Below, one piece after another: positions 34,261-46,741 of a stretch of DNA of 64,000 nucleotides (positions are counted from its first letter, which is position 1; every line of letters begins with the position of its first letter). The translations under genes were made by a program, and so were the position numbers. The stretch is from Chondrosia reniformis (Eukaryota > Porifera > Demospongiae > Chondrillida > Chondrillidae), in the NCBI GenBank assembly GCA_947172415.1, contig OX359195.1:4005501-4069500 (forward strand), given 5' to 3'. Below the pieces are notes generated by a model. It was not told where the DNA came from, did no database searches, and was given only the letters and a program-made list of their open reading frames with translations.

Positions 34261-35965
34261 AATGTTCAATGATTATACGGTATAACTATTGATCAATGAT
34301 ATCGATCATACTTATATAGCAAGAATTATATATGGTTTTCTTATAGCAGCCATCAAAGATTTTGAAGTTATATATAGAGTCTAAATCTGGCCAGTCCTGC
34401 CAGTTAGTCAAGTAATTCAGGGTGCTTTCTTCCAAATAGGGGTCTTCTATGAAAAATCTAATGTCGCCAAGAATCTTCAGTTTCTATTGATATCGCTTCT
34501 GTGCCTCTCATCTAGCTGTTTAAAGTACTCAGAATATTGCTTCTGTACGGAAAAGGCCATTATCGTTGCATATGCTATTCTGCTTCACACGGATTTGCCA
34601 CTCAGTCGCCAATAATTAGATTCTGACGTCATAATTATTGCGCAAACGCATAACCTCTATAGATAATCTATGGTTTAATATAGGCAGAATTCCTTTGGTG
34701 ACGTTCCCTTGCTATGCTAAGGACGGCTAGTACCAAAGTTTTTTAGCTACGTGAATGAAAAGAAAATCTTACACCTTTGTGTGAAACTCTTTGGATATGA
34801 TTTAGGGATGAACAATAACCAGTGTCCACCTCCCAAAACCTTACAGTACCATCATCTGAACCTACAGAAATGTACACTTAGCTGTCGGTCTGTGAATGCT
34901 GACACAAATTTCCAGCTGCACATCTATCCATTCGAAAGAGTTGTATTTCTTCATTCGGATTCCCTTCCTTTTCCTCCTACTTTCTTAAGCTGCTAAGATT
35001 CATCTTAAATTAATACTTAAATCGGACTTCTACTTAGGACGACTTCTACTTAGGAAAAGAACAATGACTATATCGGTATCCGCCAATGCACGGCTGTCAC
35101 CATGTTTGTTGAAATTCTGTTTATGGGTACAGTGTTTCCGGGACGTATGATGAGCGAAAATGCTTTTATAAATGACTTGATACGTCAAATAGCCTTTGAA
35201 GAGGGATACTATAAAGGATTTCATATGATTCTCGTATATCAATATAGTGTAACGATATAGGACGATAGAGGTTGTTACGCTTCTAGTTGTAGAGAATAAG
35301 CTATAGATTGTTAGCAATGACGCCAAGCTTCTCAAGCTGTTGATCGAAAGGCTACCTTGCTAGATATTGTATTATTATCGATATATATATAGAAGCAGAA
35401 GCGTGTAAATCGTTTATGTACCTGTAGTAGTAGCACCACAAAGTTTTTAAATGAATGCAGCATATGCCTAATAACATGTACATGTACTAAACGGACTCTA
35501 GTAGTTAATAGTAAGAGATAATAAAGTAGGCCATCCTTTTAGTACACTTAGGAAAAACGCTTTAGATGGGTAACTTTTCCAGCAACTTTGTGTGTCTTTA
35601 TCTTAGAACATGGGGTCTACTGATATTAATCTATTTAAGTAGAGTTTACTTTCTGAACTCATTGTTACAATGTATCTCTCATTTGAATAATAAGAGAAAT
35701 ATATGCTTTTTAAATTACAGTAATGCAAAATGCGGTTACAGAGAATGTACGCTGTCAAACATAAACGATATAGTGTGTCTGAATGCAACTTTCTTCACAC
35801 CTCCAAAACTAATATTTGGAAGCATAACAACCCTTGCTCACATCACGTTATGCCATTTCCAATCACACCTAGTCCCATTATGCAATACTTAATTGCCTTC
35901 TGAAAACTTACTGACACCTTCCATATTTATTGGAATGTAGTCATTGACATACTTTATTTTACAGC
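34261..35965. other. No recognised feature (1.7 kb)
   Basis: AT-rich unique sequence. Short frames at 34751-34996, 35030-35335 and 35566-35892 show no motifs and no coding-like composition. No satellite units. Confidence 0.5.
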
Positions 35966-36548
35966 AGTGGAACCTGTATACGACAGTCAGCCTTGGGACC
36001 TGACCAACTGGCTGTTATACAGAGGTGGCCTGTTTATAGAGTTTGCATCAAATATATTTATAATATATAATAATATGGTGAAACAGTATAATTTCGAAGG
36101 TGGGGATGATCAACTCCTTCTCCTTCAAAATTGCCTGCACCTGCATTTGTCTACACTTAAAAGTGTCAGCGATCTTCCTCGTTCCAATGCCAGACAGTTT
36201 CATTTTTCTTCAGGAAGGATGAGAGCATCGCCTTCTGTGAAGTGGCTGGGGGGATGGTTAACCGTGGCCTAGAAAGTTCGTGCGTGTACTGATTTTACGG
36301 ATACCTGGCCTACCTAAAGAGGCTCAAAAACCTCTTTCCGTAACAAAGAACTTTACTGACCGCTGTTAACAAGTGTATTATTTTGTTTGTACTCGAGCAG
36401 TGGATGTTTAACATCATAGAGAGTGACCGTTACTACAGGTTAATAATGCACACAAATTAATATGTATTCATTCGGGACTTCCCTTATAGTTACCGGCTTA
36501 TACTAGGATACGCCTAACACAGGTGACTACTGACACAGGTTCCACTGT
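35966..36548 (-). mobile_element. Pogo/Tigger-like element fragment with CENP-B N-type HTH
   Basis: The left end CAGTGGAACCTGTATACGAC and the right end (reverse complement CAGTGGAACCTGTGTCAGTA) form inverted termini typical of pogo/Tigger elements, with TA next to the right end. Inside, the minus strand from 36203 reads MKLSGIGTRKIADTFKC followed by RQMQVQAILKEKE, matching the first HTH (CENPB_N) of these transposases. The remaining transposase is absent, so this is an internally deleted derivative of about 583 bp. It is a different family from the Tigger remnants at 1-303 and 1562-2077. The left target site is blurred by an extra CAG. Confidence 0.65.
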
Positions 36549-38900
36549 ATATATATATACATACATTTATAGCTTTTCCAAGGTATATAAATGAGTGAAA
36601 AACTGATTTTAGTTGCTTATGAAACTACTTTTATGGTATGCACAGTGTAGCCAGAACTGGCTGGCTGACAAATTAATTTTATTTACAAATTGCATGCTAT
36701 GTTAATACTACATCCTTTTTACCCCATGCAGCAGGAATCATCCCAAAAAATGGAACATGAAAGAAACAGTAAGAAAAGTTGCACAGAACACAAGCCAACT
36801 AAGCCATCATTGATACCGTAAAGTGAAAATATTGCATGTATGTGTTTGTTTTATCTATAATTATGCAAGGCAATGTCTGGGCGCATAAATTTCTATTACA
36901 TTATTTAATTACAACATTTATAAAGCTCGACGACACCAACTTCAAGCACATCACAATGAATTCCTTTTCCAGGATTGATGGTAAATGTGTTGGTAGAAGA
37001 ATCGACGATAGTGGCAATAATGTTGAAGCGGCCATTTTGAGTAAGTCAAAATCATCACTTCCATTTATTCTATAATATAGTTATTATTAGTCCAGAATCC
37101 ACAGGCGCCATATCACTGATTTGCGTGTTTTGCGTTTTTTTATAAACACTTTTAAGAGCAAGTTTCGTCCTAACAGAAATGATTTGCTACCTTAAACTGG
37201 TATACATCGAAGCGCTTATTTATATATCAGCGAAATCTAAAATTTGAGCGAGATTGAACAACCAATGTCGAAGATATAACGTGCCGATTTTAAAACTCTC
37301 AGACACTATGTGCTTAGTCTAGGAAAAAGCTAGAACTACGTTCTATACTTTATTGAAAAGGTTACAATGTATGCTAACAAAATTAAGAACTCCGTTTTGA
37401 GAAGAAAACTGTGAAAATACACTTTTTATAGATTAGTAAGTGCTATTTAATCTTTAATATCTTGGGAAATAAAGCTCAGACGCCAGCGGACTTCTTAATT
37501 TTTACTAAATGACACTCACTGCATCCATTGAAGCTGACTACACGACTATGAGGATCTTCTAACTTAAGCGCATAGGCAATTTTCCTTCATTTCTGCAATA
37601 GACGTCATTTCTTAATATTTAAATCATATTCATTAGCAAATAAGTATATTCATGGGATGATTTACACATTTAAAATGCAAACGGTGAAATTTTATAGCCG
37701 GATGTTAATATTGCGCAAATCCTAAGTTATGTAACTGGGTACATGTATACAATACGTTGAGGCAAGTGATCAAGGATCGCCGTAAGGTGTTATTCACACT
37801 AAGTATCGCCAAATTTCGAAATTTCATCTACAACAGAGAAGATTATGCCCCCCCAAAAAGCCAAGAGGGATATCAGTCGATAATCAGATTGCTCTGAAGT
37901 TCAACCGCGGCTTTGCAAGAGTTGCTGCATACAACTATTTGTTAACACAAGGTACGTAAAAAATAAGTAGTCCACGATAGCTAGAAAAGTGAATCATGTT
38001 ATAGCTACTATGCAAAGAGCCCTGAAAAGCCGTTTTCACTTATATTAGACATTAATTGTATAATACAATACGTACGAAGTGAGACGATTAAATAAAACAT
38101 TAATAAGATACGAAGTGAGACGATTATAAGACAAGGATACGAAGCGAGACGATTATATACAATACGTAAATCAATTAAGCCAAAGGATGCCTGCTGTTTT
38201 AAGTCTATATCCTATAACCAATTTAACAATGCACGATTTTAAATGAATTAATAAACAAATAAATAATACAAAAATAGATTTAAATAGATTTGATTTCTTT
38301 TGGTCTGTAAACGATAACACTAAATAACGCATTCACTCTTAACGATTGAAAACGAAAATTCTTTATTAATTAGCGCTTGTTACGTGTTGATCACTATAAG
38401 GCAGCCTATCCCTAAGGAACAGCCATAAGGTACCAGTGTCGTGCCGTCATGTGATTCTAGAAGGCTGTGAGTGGGGCAGCTGCTTAGAGGTGATGGGTGG
38501 GGCAGCTAGCTGCTCAAGCGGTGGTGCTATATAATCTTGATAGACAAGATCGCATGCATAAAAAACGCTAATGTGTTTAGAGGCCACATTTTCAATAATC
38601 ACAGTAATTTTTTCACATGCATGCAATTGTACCTTTACGGTAAGGTGCTCTATTCTGTGTGACTGGGTTTTGTTGATAATCATTTCTATATATATTAGCT
38701 GCCTTTCTATTTTTAATTCCAGACTATAGATGTCTGAAAAATGAACAATATACAGTACGTATGCATTCTAAGACTCCATTTGCATACATCTCATATGAAC
38801 AGACTGTCATGATACGAACTATCTACAAACATAATTACACTCAGTCTGGCATTTCTTGCCTCTGTTTCTGGAGCCAAAGTAAATAACCCTGTGGCTAGGA
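36549..38900. other. No firm gene; minor repeats and one weak coding hint
   Basis: The motif TACGAAGTGAGACGATTA occurs about three times at 38070-38155 with small spacers. At 37853-37951 a frame reads PKKPRGISVDNQIALKF then NRGFARVAAYNYLLTQ and meets a GTACGT donor-like site. It resembles a first exon with an ATG one base out of frame (poly-C run), but there is no second exon or known family. The frame at 36836-37075 is flanked by CCAG and GTAAG but is not convincing. The Helitron's 5' end should lie near the right edge of this stretch; I could not locate it. Confidence 0.3.
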
Positions 38901-38952
38901 TCAATTACCCAGTAGCTGGGGTTGCTCACCCAATGCACATGGCTGGGTAGGT

Positions 38953-40215
38953 TTGCCCTGTTTAGTGTCATTTCCAAGTTATACATTTAACTTAACAGAC
39001 ACAAGTATTTTTAACCATCAAGTAGTAGAGTACACTGTATTGAATGAAATAAGAATGGGCATTTTGTGTACCTTTTCTACTACTTATGGGTGTAACTATG
39101 GGCATTACACTGCTAATTGGAATGACTGTCATCCTAATTTAGGGAAATATTATTGTGAAATGGTGCAATTGCATAAGAAATACATTCATCAAAATCATTT
39201 GCGACTTAGAAATTCATTGTACAACTTGGCACGCAAAAGGAAACATTGTAAGCGTAAAGTTTATTTAGCATGTGTGTTAAGCTTACTGTTATTGCTGGCC
39301 GGAGATGTTGAACTAAATCCAGGACCATATCACAATAATGAAATTTCCAGCCTTCTTGCATCGCCTGCTAAGTTGACTGATGATCAGAGTAAAAAAAGAC
39401 CAGAGAGTGAAGCAAGGAGGTCTTCAAGACTATCAATGCTATCAATATATCAGAGAAAGTGTCTAGAAAATGAAACAGGGAAAGAATATTCTGTAAGGCA
39501 AGCCAAATTGTCTGAAAACAAAAGACTGCACCTGCAGTGTGAAACAGAACAACAACGTTCTGTAAGACTGAGTAAATACTCTGAAAATCAAAAGAAGCGC
39601 TTAAAATCAGAAAGTGCTGAGCAACGTGAGGCCAGAGTCGCTACACTTTCCGAAAATCAAAAGAAACGCTTTAAATCAGAAAGTGCTGAGCAACGTGAGG
39701 CCAGAGTTGCTACACTTTCTGAAAATCAAAGAAACGCTTAAAATCACAAAATGCTGAGCAACGTGAGACCAAAGTTGCTACACTTTCTGAGAATCAAAGG
39801 AAGTGTTTAAAGTCAGAAAGTGCTGCAACATGAAGCCAGAGTTGCTACACTTCGTGAAACTCAAAAGAAGCGCTTAAAGTCACAAAGTATTGAAGAGCGT
39901 CAGGCACGGCTTGCTACTCTCTCTGTAAATTGTAAGCAAAGTCTACTGTCAGAAACAGATGAAAATCTGGAGTCAAGACTAAGTGGTATGAAGGAATGGA
40001 AAAAATCAAGAAGCATAAAAGAATCTGAACAGGAGCGTACTCTAAGATTGAAGAGAGAAAAGGATCAAGCAAGATTAAGAATGCAGGCATTTAGAATGCG
40101 AAAACAGGAATTGGTTACAAACCATGAGTCATTAGATGAATACCATGGAGTGCAAAAAACTGAAAATGTACAGTGTTACTTCACAGGTAAATTTGGCTGT
40201 TGGAGATATAGATAG
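38953..40215 (+). pseudogene. Helitron N-terminal region: 2A peptide and basic 23-residue repeats
   Basis: The first frame (38953-39741) has a basic stretch, then a hydrophobic run (VYLACVLSLLLLLAG) leading into GDVELNPGP at 39301-39327, an exact D-V-E-x-N-P-G-P 2A ribosome-skipping motif. Translation would release the first roughly 120 residues from the rest. Then come about six copies of a Lys/Glu-rich unit of 23 residues (69 bp, e.g. LSENQKKRLKSESAEQREAR), typical of animal Helitron N-termini. A one-base loss near 39737 shifts the frame until about 39820, where the original frame returns and continues to 40215. Confidence 0.7.
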
Positions 40216-41090
40216 TCTATCAAAAGGAGGACTACAAGGGGAGCAAATATTGCTTTGCAACCATGCAGTTTTGTATGGTGCTGATAAGCAAGATTCAACC
40301 TACCAAATGTCTGAAGAGAAAGACATGGAAGAGGATGCAGAAGTTACTGCTATTTCAGTTTCAGAATCTGTTGTTACAGTACCAACACTTCAGATTGCAT
40401 TGCCATCTAATCAAGGCAAAAAATTGAGAAATAATTTGCAAAAGTTTGAAAAGGTAATTCTGGAAGGCCCTACCCATAAATGTTATTCATGTGGAAAGTT
40501 GTGCTATGGACAGTTGGGTGCGACATTTAGCTTGGATGTTGCAGTTGAGTTACTTTCTACGATAAATGAATCAATTCAAGATAATATTAAAACTGTTTGG
40601 TTTTGTAACAGGTGTAAGAGTTTGCTACAAAGAAAACATTCCAGCATTGTCTCAGTTTAATAAAATGAAAGTAGTGGACATCCCTTCAGTGTTAATTGGA
40701 TGAAATACGTTGGAGCAACGTTTGAATTCAAAGGCCACTGTTTTCATGAAAATGGTGATATTACCAAGGGGTGGACAAAGGGCTGTCAGAGGGCAAGTGA
40801 TAAACTTTCCTTCAAATGTTGACTCTGTTGATTTCGGAATTCCCCCGTCGACCTAATGGGAAAGATATTCTTTACATTCAGCAGCCACAGTCACCAGAAA
40901 GTGAAGACAAAAGTAATGGGCCTGATAAAGCTTACCATTGCTGTCAGTACTCTACAGTTATGCAAGCATTGCAATGGCTAAAGCAGCATAATCCCTTGTA
41001 TAGAGATGTCTCCATAGCAACATATCAGAAGGTATGTTTGTTGATGGTGAAGAATCACCGAAGGTGAGAACACTGACAAGAAGAAAATCT
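40136..41090 (+). pseudogene. Helitron Cys-rich domain (DUF6570-like)
   Basis: The frame 40136-40660 carries CYSCGKL and, about 45 residues on, WFCNRC, a four-Cys zinc site that normally precedes the Rep region. Past the stop the homologous reading continues with frame changes: LPRGGQRAVRGQVINFPSNV near 40760-40820, then YHCCQYSTVMQALQWLKQ at 40935-40985, then FVDGEESPKVRTLTRR near 41035-41085. Three or more frameshifts or stops. The name DUF6570 is from memory of Helitron architecture and should be tested. Confidence 0.55.
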
Positions 41091-41094
41091 TGAA

Positions 41095-42762
41095 ATGGAT
41101 GAAACTGGAATTGTCAGGTTGGATTCTCTCCAGCTTAATGTAGTTGCTGTTGAATTGGTAAAAGAACGTAAATCAATTGAAAACCAGGTTCATGAGTTAC
41201 AAAGAATAACAACTACACCATTGAGCATATTTGAGGATCGGGATGATCTTAAAGAAATGGCTTTTCCAACTTTATATCCTGATAGTGAAAATAGCTTTGG
41301 TAAAATCAGAGAGACCAAGGTTTCACCTCTACAGTATTTCCAAGCGAGATTGCTGAGTGCTGATACAAGATGTGCATGTCATCCTTCATACATCTTTTGG
41401 GCATGCAACATTGTGGAAGCACTGAAGTTGCAGAGCAGTATTTCCATCGCTATGAGAATGCGGTCTTTCAGAACAAGCCACTTTGATAATAAGACGGACA
41501 ATGAAACTGATGATAAGCGCTTACTCACGGCTGGATTGCTTAGAGGACCATTGGATGACAATCCCAAATTGCGTGAAAACTGTTACAGTTTCATGAAAGA
41601 CATTCGTGGTACGCAAGCTTATTGGAACTCAGTCAAGATCCAATTATTTGCTATGTTTCGCACTCTTGGTCCTCCCACATTCTTTATTACACTGAGTGCT
41701 GATGATAATAACAGAGTAGACTTGATGATAATTCTAAGCAAAAGTGGGGGTCAAAATCTCTCAGAGGAAGAAGCAGCCAACCTATCATCCAGTGAAAAAA
41801 GAAACCTGATGAGGTCCAATCCGGTGGTTACAGCTAGGAATTTTGCCCATCGTTTTCAGTCCTTTGTCAAGGAGGTCATTAAAGGATCTGGACAACTTAT
41901 TGGCGAGGTGGTTTATTACTTTTGGAGAATTGAATTTCAGTTGAGAGGTTCCCCACATGTCCATACTATATGGTGGATAAAAGATGTTCCCAACCTAGAC
42001 ACAACAGTTGGAAGGCAGATTGCCCCACAGTACATTGATCGGTACATATCTGTGAACATACCAAATGAAGATAGCAAGGATGAACAACTGCGTTCTTTGG
42101 TAATGCACGTGCAGCAACACCATCATACAGTCACTTGCAAAAAGGCAACAAACAGACGTCCAAATGTGAAGGATTGTCGATTTGACTTTCCTCAGCCTCT
42201 CTCAGAGGTTACAAGGCTGAAAAACAATGACGATCCTGGAAACAAGTCCAGGTTTTATGTTCTGAAATGATCAGAAGGGGAGGAAAACTGCAATCCATAC
42301 AATGCACACCTTCTAAAGGCTTGGAAGGCTAATATGGATACACAGTTGATTGGGTCTGTTTATGGGACAGCAGCATATGTTTGTTCATATATGTGCAAAT
42401 CGGAAAGTGAGGAGGTTAGGAAAACAATCCGGGATGAACTGGAAAGCTTGCCTCCTCGGGCTACAGCAAGAAAGCGCCTCTCAAAGGTTGGCAACACCAT
42501 GTTGACACAACGTGAATTGAGTGCCCAGGAGGCAGCATATCGATTATGCCATTTGCCTCTCAAGGAAAACTCCAGAAAAGTGGTTTTTGTTAACCTCACC
42601 AAGCCAGAGAAGAGAACACGCTTGCTAAAATGTAAAGCAGAATTGCTTCAATTGAAGGATGATTCCACTGACATTTTTGCTCCTGGCATCTTTGATAGAT
42701 ATGCCTCACGACCAGACTCACAACACTTTGCCAACATGACGTTGGCTCACTTTGCCATCTAA
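41095..42762 (+). pseudogene. Helitron Rep (HUH, Y2) endonuclease domain
   Basis: The frame 41095-42270 includes FPTLYP, a Helitron_like_N segment (FFITLSADD) and the HUH motif RGSPHVHTIWW near 41945-41975, whose two His bind the catalytic metal. After a stop at 42268-42270 the region resumes at 42334 with YVCSYMCK (about 42373-42396), which fits Y-x3-Y-x2-K, the two nucleophilic tyrosines plus lysine of Helitron Rep. Thus all Rep signature residues survive, split by one stop and a short out-of-frame gap. The frame ends at 42762, where homology continues out of frame. Confidence 0.75.
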
Positions 42763-43422
42763 TATGATGTGGATGGATGTGATGGTTCCATTGGAAGTGG
42801 AGCAGGGCAGCCTCGTAGCCAACTGCAAAACATCTTGGGATGGGTGCACCTTTGAAGGAAGCAAGCTTGCCTATGAATACCAGTACAGAGAGTAGAAAGT
42901 CATGGTGATGACTATTACTACAGTTTGCTTCTTCTTTACATTCCTTGGAGGAAGGAACCCGTGGATCTCCTACTACACCACTCTTCAGCAATGGAGGCGT
43001 TCATTGCAAGGGAGGGAGAAATGGTTGTTCTTAATGCAGAGAACCACACTTTTGCAGACAAGGTGCAGAGGGCTGTTGTACAATTGCAAGCCTTGAAAGA
43101 CGATGCTTATCAGGATGCAGTTGCACCTATGACACTCCAAGGTCATCGAGAGGATGCTGCCAAACCTCCTGTAGAGGCTGAGGGTGGATTGATAAACCCT
43201 GAGAATTTTGCTGATCCTCATTACTTTCAGAATGACACTGAGGGTGCAGGAAATTTAGATGAAGGGATTATAAATGATGACGACAATGCCATTATGGCAA
43301 TGATTGGATGCACCCTTCCTGATGAGGTCTTTCGGCAACTAGTTGCAAACCTCAATACACAACAACAGGTTCCATTTGACATAGTTGTTCAGTACACTCG
43401 AGAATTACATAATACCAAATGA
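42763..43422 (+). pseudogene. Helitron linker between Rep and helicase
   Basis: Out-of-frame pieces to about 42925, then an open frame 42925-43422 with LLLYIPWRKEPVDLL, an acidic low-complexity region and a segment leading into the helicase. The frame ends four bases past the ATG at 43419 that opens the helicase frame; this overlap reflects a frameshift in decayed DNA rather than gene organisation. Confidence 0.6.
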
Positions 43423-44831
43423 AGCTACGCCCAAAAGCTCCAGAAGTTTTTCATCTGTTTGTGACAGGTGGAGTGGGCACTGGTAAATCACACGTAATTA
43501 GAGCAATTAAAAACCATTTGGAGCGCTCGGTCTCCAGTGGGCCAGACAAGCATGCATGCATCTTGATGGCACCTACAGGGGTTGCAGCCTTTAACGTTGG
43601 AGGCATAACCATCCACAGAGCCCTGAGACTGCAAGTAGAGCATGGCAAGACGGCCCATCAGTTACAACTGCATGCTTTAGCATTGCATGATTTGAGAAAA
43701 TTGTGGCAAGGGGTGCACACTATCATAATTGATAAAATCAGTATGGTTTCATACCAGATATTAAAGTGTACACAGCGGTCTGTGTGAAATTTATGGCAAT
43801 GATGAAATATTTGGAGGTTTGAATGCGATAGCTGTGGGAGACTTATACCAGCTGTCGCCTGTGAATGGGAGCCATGTTTTCAGTAAGAAACCTGGTCGTT
43901 CATCAGGCCGATTATCTTCACACCTTTGGAGAGATTTCTTTAAGGTCATTGAATTAGAAGTTAATATGCGGCAGCAAAAAGATGCTACCTTTTCAGATAT
44001 CCTAAATCGTGTCAGAATAGGCAACCACACGGTTGAAGATGTTAAAGTTTTGCACACACGATTGCTTTGCAGTGGATCTGTGGATTTACTGGCTCCCCCA
44101 TTTGATACTGCCCTCAGATTGTATCCTCGGTCAGTGGATGTAGAAGGATATAATGAAACCCAGATTACATATTTGGCAAAAGACAATCAACTGTATAGAA
44201 TTGATGCAGAACATGCAATTCTACAGAGTCGAGGACAATTCTATGCCCATGTTAATTACAATGAGTTTCCTGAATGCCTCATTCCACAGGATGACAAAGA
44301 TTGTGCTGCATTACCTCGTCAATTAAAGTTAGCAGTTGGTGCCAGAGTGATGCTTCGCCGTAACATCAACTGTGGTGATGGCCTTGTGAATGGTGCCAGA
44401 GGTATAATTGTGGGATTCAAATGGCCAGGAACAACAAATTATCAGAGAAACCTGGTGAAATGCCTACAGAGGTGTATGTCAAATTCTTTGATCCAAATGT
44501 GGGAAGCCTCTCAAAGGTGACAATTGCCTCTGGTGATCAGGAAGTTGTGCCAATTGCAGCAATTTCAGCATGCTTCTATGGAAAGGAAGGCACACTCTTG
44601 CAGAGAACACAGATTCCTTTGATTCTCTGCTGGGCAGCCACTGTGCATAAAGTGCAAGGTTTTTCACTTGATGCAGCAGTCATGGATCTTGGTAAGGACG
44701 TTTTTGAACTTAGTATGGCCTATGTAGCTCTCAGTCGCATGTGTACTCTAAATGGAGTGGCCCTACTGAACTTTGAGCCACAAAAGATGACAGCAAACAA
44801 GAGAGTTCATGAGTAAATGGCAAGGCTGTGA
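43419..44831 (+). pseudogene. Helitron PIF1-family SF1B helicase domain
   Basis: Walker A GGVGTGKS (about 43468-43491) and motif Ia APTGVAAFNVGG are intact. The Walker B region reads IIIDKISMVS, with Lys where Glu is expected (DEISM). After a frame break near 43780, motif III GDLYQLSPV (about 43839-43865) follows, then LAVGARVMLRRN, another frame break near 44420-44520, TVHKVQG (motif V) and YVALSR (motif VI). The frame ends at TGA 44829-44831 after an extra TAA at 44814-44816 that the other copy lacks. The helicase unwinds donor DNA during rolling-circle transposition; this copy could not. Confidence 0.8.
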
Positions 44832-45909
44832 CAACAGTCTACTTGTGCTAGTGTATTGCAAAGTGACGGGCAGACATCAGATCTATTGGTTCAGAACTGC
44901 AAACGTCCTGACAAATCAAACAGTGAAAACAGGGCCAATCCTTTGGTGGAGGGCAACAGTGCTGCATTGTATATTGAGAAGCAGACATTGTCTACTAAAT
45001 ATAGGGATGATGAGTTACATGGCAAGCAGAAGCCTTCAGTTGTCCACATGGAAGTTAGTCAATCTGTACCCTTAAATCCGATTGTTAATGTTGATGCACA
45101 GCTGGTGTCTTCACTGAAAATGGCACTAGAAGTGATAGTAAATGAAAATAGTCTAACTGTAGAGTCAATAACAAAATGGACAAACTCTCACAGCCATGAA
45201 CTAGACTGTATTTTAAAAGTTATAACTATACCTTGCAGGGCTACATTTAGCAACTGTCATCTAGTAGATATTTTGGAAAAGGAAAAGATCTTTGCAGCTG
45301 TTACTTCTCAATATGTCCCAGTGTGCACTAAAGGAGATGGTAATTGCATGTATAACATGCTTTCCTTATCACTTTCTGGTACTGAGCAGTATATGTGGCA
45401 CTTGAGGTTGTTGACTGCTTATAGTATAATTGTACATGGAGAACACATGATAAAAGTCATACAACCAGTTGCAGGAATACATATACCGCCAGGGGAACGA
45501 GAGCCTCTTGCAGTTGCTAAGGCAGCAGAGGGACAATGGTTGGAAATCCATTGCAGTTCAATCCACAATGAAGCATGGGGTGACCAATTTCAAAGTTAAT
45601 TTTAAAAGGCCTATCTGGTTGTATGGTGTTATGTGCAAGAGAAGTCTCTATCATGAAGGGGAAAGGCTCCAACCAATTAAGCATGACATTACACAAGTTG
45701 AATTAAAAGATCTTTTTAAAATGAGAGATAAGCCATTAAATAACAATTATTGCTATTGTCCTGACTCAGTCCTAGAAGATAAAGTGCCACTTTTAGGTTT
45801 TTTGGATTCCTCTCATTTCACCCCCTTACTTCCAGTAGAATCTGCAAAGGTTTCAACAGATTTTGCTCCATTTGCCACCTTTTTGTCACAGTGTGGTCCT
45901 GAAGAATGA
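44832..45909 (+). pseudogene. Helitron OTU cysteine protease domain (copy 2)
   Basis: Same frame as the helicase end, reopening at 44856. GDGNCMYN (about 45335) holds the OTU nucleophile, and DSSHFTPLLPV near 45810 the C-terminal His. A small deletion near 45590 introduces a stop and shift: 44856-45599 is one frame and 45469-45909 the next. Copy 1 (20381-21448) is uninterrupted through this position. Confidence 0.75.
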
Positions 45910-46741
45910 TTAAAAGGAGCAGTGCAGTGGCAATGGGCCACTGCATTGGGATGTGATTGAAACAACCGTGGTGGTGATATATACATTCACATTAATTGTC
46001 CAGCAGTTGGTTTAAATGCATGCCTGTTAGTGATTGTACATGTTTTGTTTGCATGTTATAAGTGGTAATTTGTTTTGTATACTTTTTAATTGTATATATG
46101 CATGTAAATGTGTTCACATACTTTTCTATTTCTATTGCAAAGAAGGATAAGGAGGAGATATGTCACTCATAAGCCAATTATTAATCATTTTTTAAATTGC
46201 AATGAATATTTAATCATTTCAGGGAGGTTTTCTTTATTTGCAGGTCATCGAGTTTTATAGCCACTTAAAGTTTGTCTGCACAATAAGAAAAATGTAGATC
46301 AAGTTAAACTTAGTGATTCTGGATATGTCATGGAAAAGAAGCATTTTATTTATTGTCACATGGTAAGTAGATGCTTTACACTGTTATCTTTCTTTATACA
46401 GGAGAGACTAATTCTTGCAAACCCAAATTTGATAAACTGAACAAGTCATTTTGGAACCAGTCTGCTACTAATTTCTACATGGTTATAGTCACTTACATTA
46501 ATTTAACTCGGAACTTGAGGGTTTCTGACAAATTTATTTTTCTCACTAACTTTTGGTAACACTCTTTTACAGGCTGTGTTTATTAGTTCCATTTACTGTA
46601 TTCATTTCTAAGTATTTCATTTCATATCATAGATATATATGATAATAGAAGTTGCAAAAATATAATACACATTCTACAATTTACATCTTGAGAATATCTT
46701 AAGCTTAGAATATGACAGTATACAAAATTATCCAAACTCGC
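45910..46741 (+). mobile_element. Helitron 3' non-coding region
   Basis: About 830 bases collinear with 21449-22323 with several indels (for example, about 35 bases fewer near 46385). No gene. The short frame 46371-46559 is within it and not credible. Confidence 0.7.

Noticed and set aside
36836-37075. Frame with CCAG and GTAAG borders, possible exon
   Set aside because: Short, no recognised motif, and the boundary matches are what chance would give in AT-rich DNA.
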